The translations under genes and the position numbers were made by a program. Of a DNA stretch of 64,000 nt, positions 43,021-56,434 are shown one piece after another; positions within the stretch are counted from its first letter, which is position 1; every line of letters starts with the position of its first letter. Under the pieces are notes generated by a model. The model was given only the letters and a program-made list of their open reading frames with translations. It did no database searches and was not told the DNA's origin. Source of the stretch: Portunus trituberculatus (lineage: Eukaryota > Arthropoda > Malacostraca > Decapoda > Portunidae). The stretch is from positions 33,963,486-34,027,485 of the forward strand of contig NC_059301.1 in NCBI RefSeq assembly GCF_017591435.1. Reading direction: 5' to 3'.

Positions 43021-43414
43021 ATAGTAATTTCAGAATTCATAGATCATCATAACAATTTAACTTATTTTCTTTTGATGGCGCTACCTATAGGTTTGAAATG
43101 GCTGAGCTGATCTGAATATATTCCTATAATGCAGCTGCTTTTATTAATTGGAGAATGCTCTTGCTTTTTTTTATTATTTTTTTTTTTATTTATTTATTTT
43201 TTTTGTAGGAGCAGTTTTATTCTCTAAAGTATACAAAATGTTGTTCCTGGTTGGATCCTTTTCTAGTGATTATAATTTTTGAAGGTTACAATGGTTTAAA
43301 CTTTCCTTGGTATTATATGATACTTTGGAAGGGTTATCTTTTTATGGAACTGGATTTTTATATTGTAGTGTCCTTATTTTCACTAATGATTTATATTTAA
43401 TGGTATAGCAGCAA

Positions 43415-43502
<88 letters not shown>

Positions 43503-44164
43503 TGTGTGTGTGTGTGAATTTTTTTCTCATTTCTGTTATCTTATCCATCCAGACATGTACATATAAATCCATGAAGAATGCTACTTTATACATTATTCAA
43601 ATATCTTCCTATTCTTAATTTTCCTTGTATCCATTATTTGTATGTCTAGCCTCATTATCTTTGCAGGTCTTTTGATTTCATTCTTCCACTTTGTTTATTG
43701 ATTAATATTTGTTAGGTTCTCCACTTTTTTGTCTTTGTGTTGATATATCCATTAATTTTTATCTGTATCTTTGATGCTTCATTTCTTGTGGAAGCACCTT
43801 CATGAAGCTGGCCACACTAAAAAAATCTTCCATTTCAATTTTTTCCTTGTTTAACATATACAGCCCCCATGTTATTCAGAGCTTTTTTTACTAATCCTGA
43901 GTTCCAATCTATTTTTTATAGGATAAATAAATTGGAAATTATCAAATACTAAGGAAGAGATATGATAACACTCATTTTGGCTTATTTTTTTTGCATCTTT
44001 TGTGATGGCTATGGGATATTATATCGTGTTCTTCAGCCTGACTGCCTCCCTCCCTATAGTCCTTTCAGAGAAAGAATCTTGGCATGACTTCTGTGTTCAG
44101 TGGTATAACTGCCCACTGGCCTACTTTGTAAAAGACATTCAATCTCCATGTAGAAATGCTTATA
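43021..44164. repeat. Downstream flank with (CT)n(GT)n microsatellite at 43417-43516
   Basis: A CT run of about 83 bp followed by about 18 bp of GT is the only structure I recognise between the capping protein gene and the next transposon. A T-rich stretch lies at 43170-43206. Confidence 0.85.
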
Positions 44165-45482
44165 CACTTGATCTTTGTTTATTCGGACCTCGTTTATCTG
44201 GATTTTGGTTAATCCAGACAATGTCCAGATAATAATCAAATAATTTGAATCCAGAAGGCCAACAAAAGAATTCAAACAATGCACGCCTCACACACTTCCA
44301 AAAGTGGCCAATAGATGGCAGTGCTGCTGCAGCAAGTGATTGTAAACAAGTCCACCTGACACTAGTGAACACTGTGTATTGTCTTGTATGAGTGAGTAAG
44401 TTTGTGTTTATTTCAGTACCTTAGAACTCTTAATTATGAGTTCCAAGGGTGTTTGGCATAAGTGAATGTCCCTAGCTGTGACTTAAAAGGTTTAATTACT
44501 AAGAAAATTAGAGAATGAAGCTAGAGTAGTGAGTGTTTGTGAGGAGTATGGTGTGGCCAAGCAAACTCTTACGGACAATAGTAAATCAAAAGATAAGCTG
44601 GTAGAATATTCTGCTAAATACTGTGTGGATGCATCATCAAGTAAAGGTAAAATGTAAGGAGTGGAAAAGATGCATTAGATACCTCCAAGCCCCTGATAGG
44701 ACTCCTAGGTCAGGGAGACAGCCTCTTCCTCCACCATGTGCATGGGAATGATACTCTGTAGTAAGTAGGAACAACAACGTACCTACACATATTCTTTAGT
44801 TTATCACTATATGATATTTTATTGATAGTAAAGCTAAAAACATAATACCTAAAATAATCTAAAATATTTAAAAACAAAAGTATACTTTTGTGCCCAAACA
44901 TCACTTCAAAGGGAATGCTTATCACTAGGTAGCAGCGCTGACCAGTCAATCATGATTGTATCATTATGAAATGATGATGTTTTTAGCTTTTATATCAATA
45001 AAATATTCTGTAATAATAAACCACGGTATTTGTGTAGATACGTTGTTGTTCCTACTTAGCACAGAGTGTCAGTCCCCTGCACAACTTGACAGAGGAAGAG
45101 ACCTTTAGGGTTGATTCACACCATAGGTTCGATCGCGCTCCGCTCTCGCTCCAGTCTCGGTCCGGTCCAGTAATGTTTAATGCATTTCAATGTAAGCATT
45201 CACACTGGCGGTAACAGTTCGCTCTCACTCCAGTCGTGATACATTCAAAAGATATTTTGACTGGAGCGAGACCGGACTGTTGCAGCCAGTGTGAACTAGC
45301 AACGGTCCGCTCCAGTCATGATTCAGTCTTTGTATGGGGAAATGTTTCTGCCTTTCATCCTATGAAATATGGAGGATCAGAAGAAAACATTACAATGGGA
45401 TCATGCAAAAGGTGGATAAATAATTAGATAGAGAATAAAATTTTATTTATCACTGATATAAGGATAATTTTTACAGTTGGCA

Positions 45483-45739
<257 letters not shown>

Positions 45740-45834
45740 TGGAAAAAAAAAAATATGCAAAAGTTAATTACATCTTGTGGTTTTCATCCTCAATTTTTTT
45801 GAGTATTTTTTTTTTTTTTCAAATGTTCCAATGT

Positions 45835-46017
45835 TCACAAGTAGTTGAAAAATTTAGTCTCATCATCAATATGATGAGGATATAAAGCATGGAACTCTCC
45901 TTCACTCTTTCTATCTTTCAGCATAGGATGAACCCACAATCTACTTTTTTGCTTTCTTTCTTTTTCGTTAAGTGCAGTGGCGATCACTGCCAAATTGGAT
46001 GGAGAAAAGTCACTCAT
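45835..46017 (-). pseudogene. Harbinger transposase N-terminal remnant, left copy
   Basis: The frame reads MSDFSPSNLAVIATALNEKE, then RLWVHPMLKDRKSEGEFHAL and HIDDETKFFNYL. PIF/Harbinger (HARBI1-type) transposases begin with a WVHP...R...GEF..L....D..KFF.YFRM pattern, which fits. The DDE nuclease is absent. The mirror copy is at 46333-46518. Confidence 0.75.
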
Positions 46018-46332
46018 CCTCCGTCACTGGTGGTGTGACTTCCACTAGTGTTGAAGGAGAGGAAGGGATGGGACCGATAGCGAGCGAGCAAACCGTACAT
46101 GTGAATGCACCAGGACTTTGACGGGTGAGATCGGGCGAGGCGAGTCAGATCGGACCGATGGTGTGAATCAACCCTGGGGTTGATTCACACTATCGTCCGT
46201 CTGGCTTCGCCTCGCCCGATCTCACTCCGTCAAAGTCCTGGTGCATTCACATGTCCGTCCGCTCGTTCGCTATCGGTCCCATCCCTTCCTCTCCTTCAAC
46301 ACTAATGGAAGTCAAACCACCAGTGACAGAGG

Positions 46333-46518
46333 ATGTGTGACTTTTCTCCATCCAATTTGGCAGTGATCGCCACTGCACTTAACGAAGAAGAAGAAAGAAA
46401 GCAAAAAAGTAGATTGTGGGTTCATCCTATGCTGAAAGATAGAAAGAGTGAAGGAAAGATACATACTGTATATCCTCATCATATTGATGATGAAACTAAA
46501 TTTTTCAACTACTTGTGA
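46333..46518 (+). pseudogene. Harbinger transposase N-terminal remnant, right copy
   Basis: Mirror of 45835-46017 with a few changes (MCDFSPSNLAVIATALNEEE, RKSEGKIHTVYPHH). The substitutions in this copy hit the conserved GEFxxL segment, so it looks more decayed than the left copy. Confidence 0.75.
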
Positions 46519-46608
46519 ACATTGGAACACTTGAAAAAAATAAAATACTCTAAAAAAATTGGGGATGAAAACCACAAGATGTAATTAACTTTTGCATATT
46601 TTTTCTCA

Positions 46609-47381
<773 letters not shown>

Positions 47382-48119
47382 AACTGTAAAAATTATCCTT
47401 ATATTAGTGATAAATAAAATTTTATTCTTTATCTAATTATTTATCTATCTTTTGCATAATCCCATTGTAATGTTTTCTTCTGATCCTCCATGTTATATAG
47501 GATGAAAGGCAGAAACATTTCCCCATACAAATGCTGAATCATGACTGGAGCGGACCGTTGCTAGTTCACACTGGCTGCAACAGTCGGTCTCGCTCGCCTC
47601 GCTCCAGTCAAAATATCTTTTGAATGTATCACGACTGGAGCGAGAGCGGAGCGAGAGCGAACTGTTACCGCCAGTGTGAATGCTTACATTGAAATGCATT
47701 AAACATTACTGGACCAGACCGAGACTGGAGCGAGAGCGGAGCGTGATCGAACCTATGGTGTGAATCAACCCTTACCGTGATCCAGGAGTCTCATCTGGCC
47801 TGCCTGAGTCCCTTGCCTATGAAATATAAGATTTTTTAATGTAAAATCCATTTTTATCTACATACTTACCCATAATTATTAATTATTGCTTAAATCCATT
47901 CCCACAGCAAACTTACCCACTGTCTAACAGCTTGAGAAAAGAAACAAAAGAAATACTTCAGGTGCCCTTTCTCATTTTTCTTTGAGAAGACACCCAGTCT
48001 GTTTTCCACTTCCAGGTACCACCCATCAGGCCGATTCCCTCATTCGCCTCTAGCCTTAAAAGTCATAGAGGGGAGGGAGGAAGGGAAACTCAATTATAAA
48101 AAATAATTATGGGTAAGTA

Positions 48120-48902
48120 CAGTAAGTCCTCGTTATATGGTACATATGTGTTCCTGAAAACCTTACCGCAAATCAAAATTACTGTATACTGAACCCATTA
48201 TAACATGTAATAATAGGGGATGTGTTCCAGCACGTCAAAAGTCACCCCTACAGACATGAAAATATATGAAAATAGTCATAAAAAAATGTAAAGTACACTT
48301 AACCCTCGGCTATCGTGCCCAATTGGGACCGAAATAGCCGCGCCATAGCCGAAAACGCGATAGCCGAATTGATCTAGGCGGGAAGGTGGTTTTGGCCAAT
48401 GAGCGCTCAGATATTCCATGACGTCATGGCGGGGCACGCTATAGCAGGCATCTGAGGTCACGATAATGAAATTTTAGCAGCTTTTCATGGGTGCGCGATA
48501 GCAATAAAAGGCGTTAGCCGAAGTCACGATAGCTGAGGGTTGACTGTACTGCACAAAAGAAATAAACAAAATGTATTTATTTACCTTTCACACGCTACGT
48601 ATTCTATCAGATGATGTCCCATCCGAGGCTAAGGGACAGTAGGGATTTCAGCCCTTACTCATAATATCCACAAAAAACACGCCATAAGGATTTCACTTGT
48701 GTTCAGTGGGAAATACGGGAAGATACTGATCGTTGTGGTGGCTGTGCGGCGTGGTGGCGCTACGGTACGGTGTAAACAAAACATGAGCGGATACCTTATC
48801 TGTTAATTTTCTTACCATAAATCGAATCGAGGGTAGTAATTATCAAACACCGTAACTGTGATTTTACCGGATGACGAAGTACCGTATAAGGAGGACTTAC
48901 TG
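48120..48902. mobile_element. TA-flanked MITE 'cagtaagtcctcgttata'
   Basis: The ends are cagtaagtcctcgttatatg and, inverted, cagtaagtcctccttatacg. TA lies at 48118-48119 and 48903-48904. A second MITE (48296-48546) is nested inside. No frame. Confidence 0.9.
48296..48546. mobile_element. TA-flanked MITE, family 'ggctatcg', copy 2
   Basis: The ends are cacttaaccctcggctatcg and, inverted, cagtcaaccctcagctatcg. TA on both sides. It is fuller than copy 1 at 27576-27798. Confidence 0.9.
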
Positions 48903-49045
48903 TATACAGATAAAAATAGATTTTACATTAAAAAATCCTATTTATTATTACACATACTACTATCCATTAATTATTAATTAATTATTGCTTAAGAACTGAA
49001 TCCGAAGTATAGGAGGGAGGATGACCTCACCCCTAAGAACAACTT

Positions 49046-50428
49046 TCACTCCTCAAAACACACACCCTTACAAACCGAAAACTTGCTCGCAGAGGACTGT
49101 CTGACCGGATGGGCCATAAATCTAGCAGCCTTCTGCAAAAAGCCTCTCTTTCGGAAGACGCTGGAGAATCTCCACGTGTGAAGGTGAAGTGCTCCTGGAG
49201 ACTTGTGAAAAAGGTGGCGATGAGACTGGCGGAGCAGAGAGGCCCATGGTGGCAACAGTTGAGGATGGTCCACTAGCAGAATAAGAAGGAGACGAAACAA
49301 GTCTGCCTGATGCTACTGCGTGGCAATCAGAGTCACGTGAACACAAGTAGACTCTCTGACTCAAACTAGCACCCGCCGAATCAGACAAAAGGGAGGACAG
49401 GCATACAGATCCAAGCCCTCCCATGGAAAGGCAAATGTGTCCTCTTTCCAAGCTCCCGGGTCTTGCAGGGGAGACACATACAGAGGTAACTGTTGATTTA
49501 ATGCAGTTGCAAACAGATCCACATGCAGCGCACCCCACACCTGGAAGACTTGCCTGCACACTACTGGATATAGGGTCCACTGTAACCCACATACTTGTGA
49601 CTAAGGATGTCCGCTTCTGCAGTGTGCTGTCCCGGCACAAGCCTGGGGGCGAAAAGAGACTGAATTGTCCTCGCACCATTGGAGAATGTCCCCCACCAGA
49701 CCCAACAGAGACTTGGACCAAGTGCCACCCAAGTTCCGTAAATAGACCACCACTGTCAAATTGTTTGACATGAGAGACACCATTGTGCACGAAAATTCTT
49801 GCTGAAAGGACTGCAATGTCCGGAAAACAGCCATCATCTCCAGGTGGTTGATCTGAAACCTCTACTCCTTTAGGGACCACACCTCTGAGACAAGAGAGTC
49901 CCCCAGATGAGCACCTCAACCGTGAAGGGACTCGTCGGAAAAGAGACTGTTCCAGAGGAGCTATCACAAAGGGAGCTCCCCTGAGAAGATGACCCAGATC
50001 CATCCACCAGGAGAGGTCTGCTAGACATAGCTGGGAAGGAGGAACCCCGCCACCAGGGTGGGTCCAGTGCTGCCCTCCAGTGTTTCTTCAGGCACCACTG
50101 AAGGGACTGAGAACATACCCGACCGCGTGGGACCAGCCTCTCCAGGGAAGCCAGATGACCCAGGAATGACCTCCATAGAGACACTGTAGGGGCTCTGTCC
50201 TCTAGAAAACTTTGTGCCATTGACAGAAACCAGCTGACCCTTTCTGGCAATGGAAAAACTAGAGCCCTCAATGAATCCAGCACCATGCCCAGTTACTGCT
50301 TCCTTTGGCTGGGTACCAGGTCTGATTTGGGCAGATTGATCTGAGCACACAGCTACTCTCCTGCCCCAACCTCCATCCACTCTCTCCTGTGCCACTGCAG
50401 GCAAGTGCCCACCGGCACAGGAGAGCAA
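49046..50428 (-). pseudogene. DIRS-like thumb, RNase H and recombinase start
   Basis: In order: LGMVLDSLRALVFPLPERV, then FLGHLASLERLVPRGRVCSQ (50286-49870), the DNA-binding-like ALQSFQ.../MSNNLTVVVYLRNLGGTWSK block (49837-49601, RNase H active Asp replaced by Asn), WGALHVDLFATALNQQLPLY (49561-49361) and WASLLRQSHRHLFHKSPGAL (49300-49046). The last stretch leads into the recombinase, which is cut off by the left terminal repeat. Confidence 0.72.
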
Positions 50429-50437
50429 ATTACTTCC

Positions 50438-52730
50438 CTAGCGAAATCTACCCTGGCCATGGGATCCTCCACTGCGAGAACCCCTGGCCCGAAACGATCC
50501 TCCTGTAGTGGAGGGCTTGGGGACCGGAGCCGATGAAGAGGCACCAAGAAATGCACCCCTCTTTGTCTGCCCTTTTATTTTTCTCCCCCAGGATGCAGAG
50601 GCTGAACCCTGAAAAGAAGAGGCCAACCCCCTCACTACAGAAGAGTGCATGTTGCTGAGAAGCCAAGTGCTCATCTTCCTGCACCCTGGCCACCACAGCT
50701 TGGTCAAATAGCACGTCAGAAAAGGGAGAAGAAAGAAGCTGGTGCTTCTCCCTGTCAGAAACGTTACCGCCTGTCTCCGTAACATAAGGAGTCTGCAATG
50801 AAGCTCCTCAGCAGGACGAAGAATGTCCTTATTAGCCTTGGCAAGTGGCGACTAAAATTCCAAAACATCCCCATGCTAGAAGCAGCACCAGCCCATGTAG
50901 CCAAAAGCTGGTCTGTCCAAGAGGCAATGTCAGCCATGGAGCCACACACTTTCTCCATTTGCACCAATAGGTGGGAGGATGCAGAGACCACTGGGTTGTC
51001 CACCAGCCATAGACACCCCCAACTCCTCATTAACTGGAGGAGGAGCCAGTGAGGCCACCCTCAGGCAGATAAAAAGGCCTGGCCTGACCATACCAGTCCC
51101 TAGACAACTGAAATTTTGTTGAGCAATGCTTAAGCTCCCTCACGGACAGTTTGAGCCATAAGTGACCATGGGAGTGTATGTGATGGCTGGCGGCGCAAAA
51201 CTGAGCCCTGTGGCCTTTCTACACCTGTAAGCTGGGACAAGGAAGGAGCCTCAGGAGAAGGCAGATGAAGATAGGCTCTCACTTGGCCTATGAGGTTCAA
51301 AAAAGAGGAAACACCTTTTTGATTGGGCGGCACATCCTCAATAAGACCTATCTGTGGGAAGAGAGTGGCCAACTGGCCTGGGAGCCGAAAGACCTTGGCT
51401 CACCTGACTGCCACCAGCCACAGGTGCTGGTTGGCCAGCCTCAACAGAAGCCTCCTGAAAAAGTGGAAGGCTGCCCGGCACAGACCCACCAGGGTCCATA
51501 TGGTCCAAACCACTACAAGGAAGGGAATGGCAGCCAGGCATGGGAGCCGAGGTGCACACAAGGCACATCAGTCTGGTTGTCCGGCATGGGAGCCTTGTGG
51601 CTGACACCAACACTCATATTCTGGGTAGGGAGAAGGCCACCAGACATATTAACAACATGGCTGTGGCCCAACTCCACCCCTGAAGCAAATGGAATAGTCT
51701 CACCTAATCCATGTGAGGGAATGATGAGCTGGTTGCCAGGCATGGGAGCCATATGGCAGATGCCAGCTTCAACATCCTGGAAAGGAGTCTGGCTTTCAGG
51801 CATGGGAGCTGAATGGCAAACGCCAGCCTCAACATCCTGGAACGGAGGCTGGCCTCCAGGCATGGGAGCTGTATGGCAGATGTTGATCTGTTTCCTGGAT
51901 AGTGGGGCAGCCACTGGGCATGGTAGACTGATGGCTGTCAGCAACCCCACTCCCGTAAACAAAGCCAAAGGTACCAGGAGAACCGGGCATTTCCTTACCT
52001 GTACCGCAGATAAAACCACAGGAGGGGATAAGAGGCTGGCTGCCTGGAATGGGAGCCGTATGACAGATGCCACCATCAATATTTCAGATAGGAGTCTTGT
52101 TGCCAGGCATGGGAGCTGTATGGCAAACACTGATCTCTGTATGCTGGGTAGTGGGGCGGCTGCTGGGTATGGTAGACTGATGGCTGTTGCCAATCCCACT
52201 ACCATAAATAGTGAGAAAAGTACCCAGGGCAGTGTGCACTGCCTTACCTGTACCAGGAACCGCGGCATGGCAGCCACCTGATGTTGTTGGGCCTGCGGCA
52301 AATGCTGGTACCATCTCAACCTTGGGACCGGCAGCACTAGCTTGCCCTGGCCTTTGCATAACCCCGCTCGTACCTGGCTGGGAATCATCTACCTGGGAAG
52401 CCAGACTGGAAACCAGAGTAGGGGGAATCCTGGGAAGAGGAGAGAAAGAGGGAAACTGGCCCAACGTCTCCTCCATCATACACATGCGTTTCTGCAGCTG
52501 GTGTGACAAAGGGGAAGACTTCACTTACCGGAAGAAGAAGCCTTCCTCCTCTCAGTACGATCTTTAATACTCTCTAAAAGACGTAGAAACTGGTTGTGTG
52601 ATAAGGCCTTGCAGCGATCACAACGGGGAGCAAGGCTACAAAACACCTCCCTACATGACAGACACTCCCCATGAGGGTCCACCACAAGTGATGGGAGGGA
52701 ATGAGAACACTTCACACACTTACGTGGCAT
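50438..52730 (-). pseudogene. DIRS-like gag polyprotein with repeat region
   Basis: It starts MPRKCVKCSHSLPSLVVDPH with Cys pairs CVKC, CLSC and CDRC, a zinc-finger-like head common in DIRS gags. A Pro/Gly-rich middle follows (52388-51513) with repeats of HSAPMPG-type units. The tail is basic and Gly/Ser/Arg-rich (FRARGSRSGGSHGQGRFR, near 50495-50440). Several frameshifts are needed to join the parts. A GTAAGT sits at about 52530, which could be a splice donor. Confidence 0.65.
51530..52130 (-). repeat. Coding minisatellite in the DIRS gag
   Basis: On the plus strand the motif ggcatgggagctgtatggca recurs, with changes, at about 51538, 51583, 51740, 51799, 51859, 52042 and 52105. Two clean tandem units of about 60 bp (with cctcaacatcctggaa) sit at 51737-51856. 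The repeats keep the protein frame (APMPG). Confidence 0.8.
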
Positions 52731-53877
52731 AATAACACACTTACAAACTCCCTGTCGAAGAAAGACAAACCCAGGAGCGACAAAAGGCAAACCCAACCAC
52801 TGCTGTGGAAGAAAAAAAAAAAAAAAGAAAAAGCTGGTGAAAGAGATGAGCCAAAGACAATGTGTAAGCCCTGTGACAGCAAAGAGGCAAATGAAGGAAT
52901 CGGCCTGATGGCTGATACCTGGGAGTAGAAAACGGGTTGGGTGTCTTCTCAAAGAAAACGAGAAATGGCACCTCAAGTATTTCTTTCATTTCTTTTCTCA
53001 AGCTGTTAGACATGGAACGAGTTTTTTGTAGGAATTGGGGGATTTAAGCAATAATTAATAATTATGGGTAGTAGTATGTATAATAACAAATTCACATCAC
53101 CCTTGAACATATTCCTTTTGGGAGTACAGTATGTGCAGTCCCCATGAGCAGCAGGACTGAGGTGGATGGATACTTACCATTTGAATTTTAAAAGTAAATA
53201 TTCGTCTGATATAGTGGTGAAAGGTGAGTACAGAAAAAAAGTAAAAACTAGCAGCTTGTTTATGTTGAAACACTTGAAGTTGGTGGTGTTTTTAATCTGT
53301 TTGATTTGTTTTATTTTACTTAACTTACAACCCAGTACTTAGTGACTCAGGGTGACATTGGACCAGGCTAAGTAATAGTTAAGGGGGCTTGACTTATCTG
53401 CAAGGTAAACTGATAGTACAACATTTTGGGGTCAAATTATAGAGGTCGACTTATGTGCCAGATTGACTTATAAGCCACAATGTACGGTACTGTTAGGTTA
53501 GTTGTAGTGTTACATTAATGTAGATTAAGTTTACATTAATGTAAATTGTTTGTTTAGGTTTAGTTCATCAGGGAAACCAAAATGGAAAAAATTTTGCAGC
53601 AAAAAAAAAAATTTAAGACAAATTACTATATTTGGCAAACAAAGGGCCCATTTGTGTTATCCAGACTATTTCATTATCTGGACAAGTGACTACACCATTT
53701 AGTTCGGTAAGGGGCGAGTGTATTTCTTCACTTAGCTCAACAATTGCACAAGTTAGGTAAATTTTATTTACATACACAAATGAAGAAGCATTTATTAACT
53801 ATGTCATTGTTTCCAACATCAACAAGTTAAAAAATAAAGTAATTCCTTGGCAGTTGCACCTCCTACTTAAATAAGAA

Positions 53878-53994
<117 letters not shown>

Positions 53995-54204
53995 AGATAG
54001 AGAAGGATAGAGAGCTACCACATTGAACTTGAAAACTTGTAGCTACCTTACCAGCTGCACAGATAAAGGGAGAAGTTGTTCTTGGCTATGACTGTCAGTG
54101 AATCCTGGCTGGATGGACAAATGTTCGGATGGATTTAGGTGACAATGGAGCTGTACAGATTAAGCTTGTCACCTCTATTAGTACCTGTTTATTTAATACA
54201 TGTA

Positions 54205-55115
54205 CAGGCAACCCCAGCTTAACGAATGGGTTACGTTCCTAAAAAAAACTTTTGTTGCGTGAATTTTCGTTAAGTGAACCAATTATAACCACTTTTACCT
54301 CTGACTTGAACTTCCTTTGAGAGTAAACAAAGCGAGGGTGCTTCATAGTACAGTAAAAGGTTTAATGAAAGTAAAAATTATGAAGTTAAACATTTAAGCA
54401 GTTTAATTTAAGACTAAGTCATTATAATAAGTAACTTTATAATGTTGTTGATCTTAAATTTATGAAGATAGGGAGAGTGGAGCGGGAAAGACGCTAGCTG
54501 GCAACCTGTGGAATGTAAAAAGGTGCATCATTGTACTGCATACAAAACTTATGTTCCACATTTCCATTGCAGAGTCACGAGTTCAGGTGGTTCTTTTAGC
54601 TTGTTAGGAAGATATGGTCTCACCAGCCTTTTTGATAGAGTCGGCTAACTTGAAAATAGTATAGACAATAGATGGAGTCAAGCCATGGTGGCAAGCAATG
54701 CTATTAGTTTTCTCGCCTCTCGTGTCTGTGAATAATATCCAGCTTCACTTCGTAAGAGACTTCCCTTTCTTCTTAGCAACGCTAGTTGACATTGCAGGGC
54801 TGGTTGCAGAGCATTTTGGTGGCATGTTGAGCAAGGGAAGACGAGCTGCTGCTGGACACTAATTGTTTTGAACTAAAAGTGGGGAAGGATAGGGGAGTGA
54901 ATGGTGCGCATGTTGTCCATGAGAGCCACTGGTGTTAATCAAAAGCTTGTCGGCTTGCGTGATATGGTGGAGCTTTCAAACTTGGAAAAAATTACCTGGA
55001 TAAAATTTTGTTAAAGCTAGTTTGGTGTTCGTTATACGAGCAGATGGTAGTAAAAAGAAATGTTTGTTGTAGCGAAATTTTGTTGTGTGAACGTTCGTTA
55101 CGCGGGGTTTGCCTG
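54205..55115 (-). mobile_element. Tigger-like deletion derivative, copy 3
   Basis: The ends are caggcaaccccagcttaacg and, inverted, caggcaaaccccgcgtaacg, with TA at 54203-54204 and 55116-55117. Same orientation as copy 2. The transposase remnant is present (minus-strand equivalents of the HTH at about 54840-54560) but broken by short deletions. Confidence 0.9.
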
Positions 55116-55117
55116 TA

Positions 55118-55419
55118 CTCCTTTACCTTATCTTTTCACCTTAGTGGTTATGTCCTATATGGATGTCTAGTTTCACTCACATTTTCTTCAGAGATTCTTC
55201 ACTCATCCTCCTCTTAAGGGCCAACCCATATGAACATATTTCTTTTCATCCATTCTTGTAGTACACACAACCTATTTACATAGATATTCATATAATAATT
55301 CTGTAATATGTACTTAATTGCTTCCACTCTCCCAGCTTGTCATTCCATATGTTTGTATCAGATCCAGACATTCAATAACTTTGCCTTATTTTCAGGGATG
55401 GATAAAAAAAAAAGGAATA

Positions 55420-55490
<71 letters not shown>

Positions 55491-56152
55491 ATGAATAAAT
55501 AAATAAATAAATAAAATAAAATATTTGATTGAAATAATTTTTTTCTCATTTATGAATCAATTTTTCCATTTAAATTATTTTTTCCATTAACCCTTATATG
55601 TTTGCACTGATTATTTGTTCAATCTTATGAGGCCATTTTGTCATAGATATTAAACTTGGCCAATGCTAAACAAAATCATAGTTTAACACAGTACATTGCC
55701 TGACATGGTGTTCACATGAAAATGATAAGTAGGACTAATAGTTTAGTCAGACCAATAACATTAAAGTAGCTGCTTATTATTTTTTTTATGTAAGAAAGGG
55801 CCAGTCAAGGGCAACAAAATATTGAAAAAAAAAAATTAATTAATAAATAAATGAATAAAAAAAAGCTCACTTGAATGCTGGTTCTCTTGAAGATAAGTAG
55901 AGGGTTAGCCAAAATTAGAGAGCAAATGTCTTGATACCTGATAACTGATTGAATTTGCACTAAAAAAATTTTCAGCTCATTAAAATTCATAATTACTGTA
56001 TATCCTGATTATGAACAAGAATATTTTCTTGTAAGAAAGGGCAATGATTCACTGGTGCCTGACTTGCTGCAGAACCAATACAAGACCAGACACTGTGTAC
56101 AGGACAAGTTTACTTGATACTTATCCTATGCAACTGTCTTATATGTTCTTCC
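55118..56152. other. Non-coding stretch with (AAT)n at 55423-55490
   Basis: An ATA/AAT triplet run of about 68 bp is followed by an aaat run. Otherwise no element was recognised. Confidence 0.7.
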
Positions 56153-56167
56153 TGTGTGTGTGTGTGT
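56153..56167. repeat. (TG)n tract, tail of LINE copy 6
   Basis: A 15-bp TG run next to the LINE 3' motif atttacctaattgta. Confidence 0.93.
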
Positions 56168-56359
56168 ATTTACCTAATTGTAACATACGGGAAAGGAGCT
56201 ATGCTCGTACTGTCCCGTCTCCATATCTACTAATGTCCAGCTTTTTCTTAAAATCATGAATATTCCTTGCGTTGACCACTTCCACGTCTAAACTATTCCA
56301 TGCTTCCACCCTTCTATGAGGGAAGCTATATTTTTTCACATCTCTCCTATAAGTGGCCA

Positions 56360-56362
<3 letters not shown>
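56168..56362 (-). mobile_element. LINE copy 6 (family A), 3' end only
   Basis: 195 bp matching the 3' end of copies 2, 5 and 8 (taacatacgggaaaggagct, ctattccatgcttccaccct). It is truncated at taagtggccac, where a (TG)n tract begins. Confidence 0.93.

Positions 56363-56432
<70 letters not shown>
56363..56432. repeat. (TG)n tract between LINE copies 6 and 7
   Basis: A TG run of about 70 bp. Confidence 0.97.

Positions 56433-56434
<2 letters not shown>

Larger units (their letters stand above)
47828..48945. repeat. Detached copy of the DIRS terminal region, interrupted by a MITE
   Basis: 47830-48060 is the reverse complement of the DIRS right terminus at about 52890-53080: the shared text is ctgatgggtggtacctgg / ctgatggctgatacctgg, then gggtgtcttctcaaagaaaa, ttctcaagctgttagaca and ttaagcaataattaataatt. 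The segment 48095-48119 plus 48903-48945 in turn mirrors 47828-47885. This is a solo or rearranged terminal repeat from a related element. Confidence 0.75.
48948..53092 (-). mobile_element. Second DIRS-like element with inverted terminal repeats
   Basis: The left edge tattattacacatactactatcc is mirrored by the right edge (ending gtagtagtatgtataataac), so the ends are inverted repeats, as in the DIRS1-type group. On the minus strand the order is gag (52730-50438), thumb and RNase H (50428-49601), recombinase start (49300-49046). The RT palm with the catalytic YxDD motif is absent: only about 150 bp separate the gag tail from the thumb. Multiple frameshifts. A dead, internally deleted copy. Its codon use is much more GC-rich than the surroundings. 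Confidence 0.82.

Noticed and set aside
51265..52281. A 338-codon plus-strand open frame
   Set aside because: It is the antisense shadow of the DIRS gag minisatellite. The minus strand carries the coherent gag, RNase H and recombinase order.
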